Shown piece after piece: positions 55,955 to 64,000 of a stretch of 64,000 bases of DNA. The position numbers and the translations under genes were made by a program. Every line of letters starts with the position of its first letter. Position 1 is the first letter of the stretch. Below the pieces are notes generated by a model. The model was not told the origin of the DNA, ran no database searches, and worked only from the letters and a program-made list of their open reading frames with translations. Origin of the DNA: Zea mays (Eukaryota; Streptophyta; Magnoliopsida; Poales; Poaceae); NCBI RefSeq assembly GCF_902167145.1, contig NC_050097.1:145911982-145975981 (forward strand), read 5' to 3'.

Positions 55955-57266
55955 TGATAGTCGCCTAGAGGGGGGGTGAATAGGGCGAAACTGAAATTTA
56001 CAAATATAAACACAACTACAAGCCGGGGTTAGCGTTAGTAATAAAGAAACGAGTCCGCGAGAGAGGGCGCAAAAACAAATCCCAAGCAAATGAGCAAGTG
56101 AGACACGGAGATTTGTTTTACCGAGGTTCGGTTCTTGCAAACCTACTCCCCGTTGAGGAGGCCACAAAGGCCGGGTCTCTTTCAACCCTTCCCTCTCTCA
56201 AACGATCCACGGATCGAGTGAGCTTTCTCTTCTCAATCACTTGGAACACAAAGTTCCCGCAAGGACCACCACAAGATTGGTGTCTCTTGCCTCAATTACA
56301 AGTGGGTTTGATTGCAAAGAAAGGATCAAGAAAGAAGAAAGCAATCCAAGCGCAAGAGCTCGAAAGAACACAAGCAAATCACTCTCTCTAATCACTATGG
56401 CGTTGTGTGGAGTTTGGAGAGGATTTGATCTCTTTGGTGTGTCTTGAATTGAATGCTAGAGCTCTTGTAGTAGTTGGGAAGTGGAAAACTTGGATGCAAT
56501 GAATGGTGGGGTGGTTGGGGTATTTATAGCCCCAACCACCAAATGTGGCCGTTGGGAGGCTGTCTGTTTGATGGCGCACCGGACAGTCCGGTGAACACCG
56601 GACAGTCCGGTGCCCCCTGCCACGTCATCACTGCCGTTGGATTCTGACCGTTGGAGCTTCTGACTTGTGGGCCCGCCTGGGTGTCCGGTGCACACCGGAC
56701 AGGTACTGTTTGCTGTCCGGTGTGCCAGCATGGGCGTTTCTGACCCCTGCGCGCGCAGAGCGCGCATTAAATGCGCGGCAGAGAGCCGTTGGCGCGGAGA
56801 AGACCGTTGCTCCGGAGGCGCACCGGACAGTCCGGTGCACACCGGACAGTCCGGTGAATTTTAGCGGACGAGCCGTTGGCGTTTCCCGAAGCTGGCGAGT
56901 TCCCGAGGCCGATCTCCCTTGGCGCACCGGACACTGTCCGGTGTACACCGGACAGTCCGGTGAATTATAGCCGAGTCGCCTCTGGGAATTCCCGAAGGTG
57001 GAGAGTTTTGAGGCTGAGTCCCCCTGGTGCACCGGACATGTCCGGTGGCACACCGGACAGTCCGGTGCGCCAGACCAGGGGTACCTTCGGTTGCCCCTTT
57101 GCTCCTTTGTTGAATCCAAAACTTGGTCTTTTTATTGGCTGAGTGTGAACCTTTTACACCTGTATAATCTATTCACTTGGGCAAACTAGTTAGTCCAATT
57201 ATTTGTGTTGGGCAGTTCAACCACCAAAATTAATTAGGAACTAGGTGTAAGCCTAATTCCCTTTCA
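55955..57266 (-). repeat. 5' LTR of inner Sirevirus, 1312 bp
   Basis: Same bounds as the 3' LTR. It has an additional ACACCGGACAGTCCGGTG unit near 56595 and TTACAAG near 56297. Minus-strand TATAAATA at 56521-56528. Confidence 0.93.
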
Positions 57267-59555
57267 GTGTGGTAGAGAGGAAGAACAGGACGCTCATCGA
57301 TATGGCGAGGACTATGCTTGGAGAGTTCAAGACCCCCGAGCGTTTTTGGTCGGAAGCCGTGAACACGGCTTGCCACGCCATCAAAAGGGTCTATCTTCAC
57401 CGCCTTCTCAAGAAGACTTCGTATGAGCTGCTAACTGGTAACAAACCCAATGTGTCTTATTTTCGTGTATTTGGGAGCAAGTGTTATATTCTTGTGAAGA
57501 AAGGTAGAACCTCTAAATTTGCTCCCAAAGCTGTAGAAGGGTTTTTATTAGGTTATGACTCAAATACAAAGGCGTATAGGGTTTTCAACAAATCATCGGG
57601 TTAAGTTGAAGTCTCTAGCGACGTTGTACTTGATGAGACTAATGGCTCTCCAAGAGAGCAAGTTGTTGATCTTGATGATGTAGAAGAAGAAGACGTTCCA
57701 ACGGCCGCTATGCGCACCATGGCGATTGGCGATGTGCGACCACAGGAAAAATTGGAGCAAGATCAACCTTCTTCCTCAACAATGGTGCACCCCCCAACCC
57801 AAGATGATGAACAAGTACCTCAAGTGGAGGCGCATGATCAAGGGGGAGCACAGGATATTCAAAGTGAAGAGGAAGAAGCACCTCAGGCACCTCCAACCCA
57901 AGTTCGAGCAATGATTCAAAGGAATCATCCCGTCGACCAAATTTTGGGTGATATTAGCAAGGGAGTAACTACTCGTTCAAGATTAGTTAATTTTTGTGAG
58001 CATTACTCCTTTGTCTCTTCTATTGAGCCTTTTAGGGTAGAAGAGGCCTTGCTAGATCCGGACTGGGTGTTGGCCATGCAGGAGGAACTCAACAACTTCA
58101 AGCGCAATGAAGTTTGGACACTGGTGCCTCGTCCCAAGCAAAATGTTGTGGGAACCAAGTGGGTGTTCCGCAACAAACCGGACGAGCACGGGGTGGTGAC
58201 GAGGAACAAGGCTCGACTTGTGGCAAAAGGTTTTGCCCAAGTCGCAGGTTTGGACTTTGAGGAGACGTTTGCTCCTGTGGCTAGGCTAGAATCAATTCGT
58301 ATTTTGCTAGCATATGCCGCTCACCATTCTTTCAGGTTGTTCCAAATGGATGTGAAGAGCGCTTTCCTCAACGAGCCGATCAAGGAGGAGGTGTACGTGG
58401 AGCAACCCCCTGGCTTCGAGGATGAACGGTACCCGACCACGTGTGTAAGCTCTCTAAGGCGCTCTATGGACTTAAGCAAGCCCCAAGAGCATGGTATGAA
58501 TGCCTTAGAGACTTTTTAATTGCTAATGCTTTCAAGGTTGGGAAAGCCGATCCAACTCTTTTCACTAAGACTTGCGATGGTGATCTTTTTGTGTGCCAAA
58601 TTTATGTCGATGACATAATATTTGGTTCTACTAACCAAAAGTCTTGTGAAGAGTTTAGCAGGGTGATGACGCAGAAATTCGAGATGTCGATGATGGGCGA
58701 GTTGAACTACTTCCTTGGGTTCCAAGTGAAGCAACTCAAGGACGACACCTTCATCTCCCAAACGAAGTACACGCAAGACTTGCTAAAGCGGTTTGGGATG
58801 AAGGACGCCAAGCCCGCAAAGACGCCGATGGGAACTGACGGACACACCGACCTCAACAAAGGAGGTAAGTCTGTTGATCAAAAAGCATACCGGTCCATGA
58901 TAGGTTCTTTGCTTTATTTATGTGCTAGTAGACCGGATATTATGCTTAGCGTATGCATGTGTGCTAGATTTCAATCCGATCCAAGGGAGTGTCACCTTGT
59001 GGTCGTGAAGCGAATTCTTAGATATTTAGTCGCTACGCCTTGCTTCGGGATCTGGTATCCAAAGGGGTCTACATTTGACTTGATTGGATATTCAGATTCC
59101 GAGTATGCTGGATGTAAGGTCGATAGGAAGAGTACATCGGGGACGTGCCAATTCTTAGGAAGGTCCCTGGTGTCATGGAACTCTAAGAAACAAACTTCTG
59201 TTGCCCTATCCACCGTTGAGGCTGAGTACGTTGCCGCATGACAGTGTTGCGCACAACTACTTTGGATGAGGCAAACCCTCCGGGACATTGGCTACAATCT
59301 GAGCAAAGTCCCACTCCTATGTGATAATGAGAGTGCTATCCGAATAGCGGAAAATCCTGTTGAGCACAGCCGCACAAAGCACATTGACATCCGGCATCAC
59401 TTTTTGAGAGACCACCAGCAAAGGGAGATATCAAAGTGTTTCATGTTAGCACTAAGAACCAGCTAGCCGATATCTTTACCAAGCCTTTAGATGAGAAGAC
59501 CTTTTGCAGGCTGCGTAGTGAGCTAAATGTCCTAGATTCGTGGAACTTGGATTGA
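57267..59555 (+). pseudogene. pol: pol of outer Sirevirus, segment 3 (integrase end, RT, RNase H)
   Basis: Resumes after the right GTGTG copy with [18 protein letters not shown] region includes [20 protein letters not shown] and catalytic [10 protein letters not shown] (near 58600-58630); RNase H includes YSDSEYAGCK and AEAEYVAA. Lesions: TAA at 57602-57604, frame change at about 58430-58440, TGA at 59239-59241, frame change at about 59425. Ends near 59555 at LNVLDSWNLD. Not functional. Confidence 0.9.
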
Positions 59556-60346
59556 TTTATAGCATACATGTGTTTATGCCTTTGATCATATTCCTTATGC
59601 ATTTTGTTGCTTACTTGTGGTGCTCAAGTTGTACAAACACTCCCTGGACCTCACAAGTCCTTTTTGCAAGTGATGCACATATTTAGGGGGAGCTGTGCTA
59701 CAACTTGACCCTTTGAGACTAACCGTGTGCTTGAGTTTGCTTGTTTTAGTCTCAAAGGGAGGTTTGAAAGGGGAAAAGGTGTACTTGGACCATGAAAGAC
59801 TTCCACTGCACTCCGATGAGAGGGTAACTTATTCCAAGTTCATCTCATGTACTCTTATTGCCTTTGTGTTCTTATTTGAAGATTTTGGTGAGGCAATGGG
59901 GTTTAAGGGCCAAGATTGATCCCGTTTTGGTGCTTAAAGCCGAAGGGGGAGAAAATAAGGCTAAAGCAATAAATGGATCAGCTACCACTTGAGAATTTTG
60001 AAAATAGTAGAATAGAATTTTTGTTTTGTCAAAATACTCTTATTGGCTCTTTTTGTCAAAAGTTGGTCTCTTGTGGGGAGAATGGTTAATTATGGGAAAT
60101 AGGGGGAGTTTTTGACACTGTGATCAATTTCTATTGGAACAACTCTCTTTATGTCTCTTCAAGTGTGTTTGACTTAGAGATAGGAAATTGAAGTTGATTT
60201 GCAAAAACAAACCAAGTGGTGGCAAAGTATGATCCATATATGCCAAAATTGAATCAAAACAATTTTGAGTTCTCATTTGCATTGATATTGCACTTGTTCT
60301 AGTTGCTTTATGTTGTGTTGGCATAAATCACCAAAAAGGGGGAGAT
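59556..60346 (+). other. 3' untranslated region and polypurine tract of outer Sirevirus
   Basis: No gene. Several GGGGGAG purine runs (59690, 59945, 60105). The last one, CACCAAAAAGGGGGAGAT (60329-60346), directly precedes the 3' LTR and is the functional-type tract. Confidence 0.8.
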
Positions 60347-61677
60347 TGAAAGGGAAATGTGCCCTTGGGCCATTTCTAAGTATTTTGGTGATTGAGTGCC
60401 AACACAAGTGTTTTTGTGTTAATCTATGCAAAGTGGTGGACAAAGTGCAAATCATGTCAAAAGGTATGTTACTAGACTTAGTACATTGTTTTATGGACTA
60501 ATGTATTGTATCTAAGTGCTGGAAACAGGAAAAATCGAGTTGGAGAAGAGATGGCTAAGTTCAGCCGAGGTCAGCGCTGTCTAGGTGCACCGGACTGTCC
60601 GGTGCGCCAGGCTGACTCTGGTGAACTTGCTACTCTCGGGAGTTCGACGACGGTGTACGGCTATAATTCACCGGACTGTCCGGTGAACCGTTCACTGGCG
60701 AACTCGTCGCTCTCGGGAGATGATTAATGGCGTACGGCTAAAATTCACCGGACTGTCCGGTGGTGCACCGGACTGTCCGGTGAGCCAACGGTCGACCGCG
60801 TGATCTGCGCGGGACACGTGGCCGAGCCAACGGCTAGAAGGAGGCACCGGACTGTCCGGTGTGCACCGGACAGTGTCCGGTGCGCCAACGGCTCTCAAAT
60901 CCCAATGGTCGGCTTCGCCAAATAAGGAAGGATATCCGCACCGGACAGTGTCCGGTGGTGCACCGGACAGTGTCCGGTGGTGCACCGGACAGTGTCCGGT
61001 GGTGCACCGGACTGTCCGGTGCGCCAGGCGACAGAAGGCAAGATCAGCCTTCCTAGAATGCTCTCAATGGCTCCTATCTGCCTTGGGGCTATAAAAGGGA
61101 CCCCTAGGCGCATGGAGGAGTACACCAAGCATTCCTTGAGCACTCTTGATCACTCACACTCCATTCTTGCGCACTTGTTCGACATTCTAGTGATTTGAGC
61201 TCCGTTCTAGTGTGCTAGTCTTTTGAGCTTAAGTCTGGGTTTTGTGTGTGTGTATTTGCTATGATCTTAGTGTCTTGTGTGAGTTGCTAATCCCTCCCTT
61301 ACTCCGTGCTTCTTTGTGAACTTCAAGTGTAAGGGCGAGAGGCTCCAAGTTGTGGAGATTCCTCGCGAACGGGATTAAGAAAAGCAAAGCAAAACACCGT
61401 GGTATTCAAGTGGGTCTTTGGACCGCTTGAGAGGGGTTGATTGCAACCCTCGTCCGTTGGGACGCCACAACGTGGAGTAGGCAAGCGTTGGTCTTGGCCG
61501 AACCACAGGATAACCACAATGCCATCTCTGTGATTGATATCTTTGTGGTTATTGTGTTTTGTTGAGACTCCTCTATAGCCACTTGGCGATTATTGTGCTA
61601 ACACTTAACCAAGTTTTTGTGGCTTAAGTTTCAAGTTTTATAGGATCACCTATTCACCCCCCCTCTAGGTGCTCTCA
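60347..61677 (+). repeat. 3' LTR of outer Sirevirus, 1331 bp
   Basis: Same ends as 34173-35456. TATAAAAG at 61090-61097. At about 60938-61025 it has four consecutive palindrome units where the 5' LTR has one, which largely explains the 47-bp length difference. Confidence 0.93.
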
Positions 61678-61682
61678 AGGGC
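61678..61682. repeat. target-site duplication, right copy (outer Sirevirus)
   Basis: AGGGC, identical to 34168-34172. Confidence 0.92.
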
Positions 61683-63459
61683 TCCCCTGCTGCTCCAGGA
61701 GGAGACGTGAGCCTGCATACGATTTGACCACCGCTTCCGCTCGCCTGTTGCTGCCATTACTGCCAGCCCACCTTTGGCCATATCGACCGTCGCGCCTTCT
61801 CCCGCGGCTGACTGACCCATGACCGATGTGCTTGGTTGGTACTATTGGGCCATGCGCAGGGTTGCCTTGAGTCGCGGCACCGGTTACGCAGTCGAGAAGG
61901 CACGACATTGGCGCAAGTGGTGGTGCAGTTTTTCGCACGTAGTAACCGGCGCGCCATTTACATGACGTGTGGGCTTGGGCCCCCATGCTGGATGCGTCGA
62001 AGTCGAAGGGGTGCATCCCCGTGGTGCAGTTGCACGCCGCCTGCATGGCGGTCCGCCCTTCCACCAGTTGATTTCAACGAGGATGGAGGAGTGCTTGTAA
62101 CCGCTGGGCGGTTACACGCTCCGCGCGCGGCGGTTTGGCTTCTTCTGTCCTGGGCCAGCTTGCATGACGTGTGGGACCCAGCCCCTGTGTCGTAGGGGGA
62201 GGACCCTGGAGCGCATTGGTGAAGACTTAGTCCGCGACGCCTGAGGACGCGAGTGGGGAGAGTTGCCTTTAAAAAAGGGATCGACCCCCTGGGTGGTAGC
62301 CACGCCTTCGCACTCCCCTCATGTATTGCGCCATTCCTCCTTCCGAGCCCCCGGATGGGGAGCACCCGCGTTGCTTTTATCTTGCTGCTGTTGGAGGAGC
62401 GCAACTTCACGGAGGTTGGCACCTTTCAGCCATCGCTCGGCTTCAAGGATTTTCATCAGGCAGCCCGGTTGCATCCCCTCACCAATGGTCACGTAGGAGG
62501 GTGACCATCGGTTCGATGGTGGGGAGAAGCAAGCCGGGCTGCGGCCTCTGCCCCGCCCTCAGCTTCAAGGACCTTCATCATCCTTGCTGGGGAGGAGGGC
62601 GAGGCGAACCGGAGCTCTACCTCCCGTATGGGCCGGTGGGCCACCTCTTCCTTCAGCATTCAGAGGAGAGGGCCCTCACCGGCCTAGCGGAGGGGGCGGA
62701 CTTTGACAACGCGGGGCCGGTCAGTCGTCAGCTGGCTCTGGCACAGCTTCCGGTGCCACCTCCTACCGCTGGGGCGGAGTGTGGCTGTCTGCCCTCCGTA
62801 CGGGCCGCTGTTGCGTCGTGCACACCGGGGGACCGTCTAAGATGTAGTACGCCGCTAAGGTGGCATTCGTGTTCTTGAATTGTCTTGTCCTCGCTCCGAC
62901 ACGACGCCTCCGCGTGGGGGTCGGTGCCCGCCCACCCGGGAGGACTTGAGTGAGGATCTGCCGGTGGGCAGGTGACTGCTTGTCGTTGGTGCTGAGGCGG
63001 CGGCAGCCGGAGGAGGTTTCTCCGCCGACGAGACCGTCGGCGCCCCCCATTGACTGACCTCCGGTTCTTTGACTTTGAAAGCTTGTCCTCGCCCCTCGAG
63101 TGGGGATGCGGGCGAGGGCTTTGTTGCAGCAGCGTCTGCCCTGAGGTCATCGCTGCTGCTGTTTAGCCGCCCGGAGCGGAGGTTGTTGTCGTTGCTGATG
63201 GAGCGGACGGTGGCGAGCCACCTGGAATTTGTCGTCCCGCAGGCCCTCCGATGTGGGGGGTTGTTCGTACCTGCGGGAGTGGAACCGGAGTTCTGTTTGT
63301 AATGGCACCTTGAGTGCCGATGTATGTTCATTGCGGCTGTCGGGGCCTGAACATCTGTGTATTTGGGCGTGAAGCCGTGTTTTCCCCTTATTTCGAGCAT
63401 TGGGACTCGCCTGTCAACTAGCTGAACCGCTTAACCGAGTGTGAGTTGCTTTGCGTGAA
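61678..63459 (-). other. internal region of minus-strand Tat-type element, continued
   Basis: GC-rich sequence continuing from 34172. On the plus strand a TTTAAAAAAGGG (about 62270) could be the promoter of the antisense gene expected here, by analogy with the Zeon-like element. The ORFs found on both strands overlap each other and none shows recognisable motifs, so I call no gene. Confidence 0.55.
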
Positions 63460-64000
63460 AGGTGACGAGTGAGGTATCCGTATCCCGGAGGCGTAGGAGT
63501 CTCTCGGCTCGGTCGGCCTTGCCACTCAAGGCTTCTCTTGCTCAGTTAAGGAACCCTTGGCTGCTCTGCGATGAGCCGGAGCTGGAGGCAGCGGTGTCAG
63601 CATGGACAGAGGCGGAGTCGGCTCGAAAAGGGGCTTCGTCGGCCTAGGAGCAGGTGGCTTCCCAGGTCGAGGAGGTGCAACAGCGGCGATCGGAGCCTTG
63701 CTGGGTCATCCGTGAGCGAGACCATCTTCGGAGTTATGCTGCTGAGGCCGTGAGCCGGGCTGATGTCCTCGGGGGATAGCTGGCTGAGGCTACGGAGCGG
63801 CCGGTCGAGGTGTTCGCCCGGGCCGGGACCCTGGAGGAGACCCTGGCGGCGATGGCCCAGGTGCGGTGCCGACATCTTCCTTCGAGGTGGAGATCCTTCC
63901 GCCTGTGTCGCCGTCCGAGGCCTGGCCAGATCCCGCCGAAGGTGGAAACAACGCCGAGGGTGCTGCTGTTCCCTCTGTCGATGTCTGAACCTGCAGGAAC
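63460..64000 (+). pseudogene. decayed antisense ORF of Tat-type element, coiled-coil part
   Basis: Plus strand, opposite to the element. Around 63645-63890 one frame reads EQVASQVEEVQQRRSE, then SYAAEAVSRADVLGG, a TAG at 63777-63779, then LAEATERPVEVFARAGTLEE. This Ala/Glu/Arg-rich heptad-like text resembles the C-terminal coiled coil of antisense proteins in this lineage. Stops before and within it show it is broken. It continues beyond the window. Confidence 0.45.

Larger units (their letters stand above)
47841..57266 (-). mobile_element. Sirevirus (Opie/Ji-like), complete, open gag and pol, 9426 bp
   Basis: LTRs 47841-49125 (3') and 55955-57266 (5'), GTGTG duplication, initiator-Met primer site (complement of GCTCTGATACCAA, 55941-55953) and polypurine tract (complement of ATCTCCCCCTTTTT, 49126-49139). 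Gag (898 aa) and pol (1063 aa from its first Met) contain no stop or shift. LTRs differ by about five or six substitutions plus a few indels (about 0.5%), so it is young and may still be competent. Confidence 0.93.
34173..61677 (+). mobile_element. Sirevirus (Ty1/copia, Ji/Opie-like), dead, carrying two nested elements
   Basis: LTRs 34173-35456 and 60347-61677 with AGGGC duplication. The copia order (protease, integrase, RT, RNase H), a long gag with CCHC finger and coiled coil, and palindrome-rich LTRs place it in the Sireviruses. Gag and pol carry many stops and shifts. The LTRs differ at about 26-28 positions by eye (about 2%), the oldest value among the datable insertions here. Removing 38548-47568 and 47841-57271 leaves a normal element of about 9 kb. 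Confidence 0.92.
31607..64000 (-). mobile_element. Tat-type Ty3/gypsy (Huck/Flip-like), 3' part, interrupted and running off the window
   Basis: Minus strand. 3' LTR at 31607-32926; internal 3' region at 32927-34172 resumes at 61678-64000 after the inserted Sirevirus. It is the same family as 9396-11612, in the opposite orientation. Gag, pol and the 5' LTR would lie right of the window. Confidence 0.8.

Noticed and set aside
62855..63400. 181-aa minus-strand ORF, considered as an envelope-like or pol remnant
   Set aside because: No signal peptide, membrane segment or pol motif; it overlaps other open frames in GC-rich DNA.

Overview
This window is intergenic DNA from a large grass genome, almost certainly maize (Zea mays) or a close relative. 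The whole 64 kb is transposable elements nested in one another: grass Tekay/Del-type and Tat-type (Huck/Flip-like) Ty3/gypsy elements, a cinful/Zeon-type gag-only element, two Sireviruses (Opie/Ji-like copia) and a CACTA DNA transposon. I saw no ordinary host gene, tRNA, rRNA or CRISPR array. Family names come from memory of LTR ends and protein motifs, not from a search.

Left part (1-31606). A Tekay/Del chromovirus (1-9395, left LTR cut by the window edge) sits in the 3' internal region of a Tat-type element (9396-11612). That element sits in the left subterminal region of a CACTA element (11613-25740). The CACTA carries an Ulp1-type protease gene, a captured host gene fragment (probably B3-domain) arranged as a 172-bp inverted repeat, and a nested 7.4-kb Zeon-like element (12797-20209). 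Right of the CACTA lie a decayed gag remnant (25741-27201), an old truncated LTR related to the Tekay LTR (27202-29975) and an old gypsy gag-protease remnant (29990-31606).

Right part (31607-64000). A second Tat-type element on the minus strand (LTR 31607-32926) runs off the right edge. A 27.5-kb compound Sirevirus (34173-61677, plus strand, TSD AGGGC) splits it. That Sirevirus is itself split by a coding-free 9-kb LTR element (38548-47563, TSD TCGCC) and by a second Sirevirus on the minus strand (47841-57266, TSD GTGTG) whose gag and pol are both open. LTR divergence estimated by eye (host Sirevirus about 2%, coding-free element about 1.4%, inner Sirevirus about 0.5%) agrees with the nesting order.

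Points of most interest: (1) the 2.9-kb Tekay LTR appears to hold a small spliced acidic gene whose frame, splice sites and GC donor recur in the old diverged LTR at 27202-29975; (2) the Zeon-like element has an intact three-exon antisense gene of about 1012 codons while its own gag is broken; (3) the captured gene fragment forms a near-perfect hairpin inside the CACTA; (4) the Tekay element has a separate, intact upstream ORF with a double-stranded-RNA-binding-like segment, although its gag-pol is dead.
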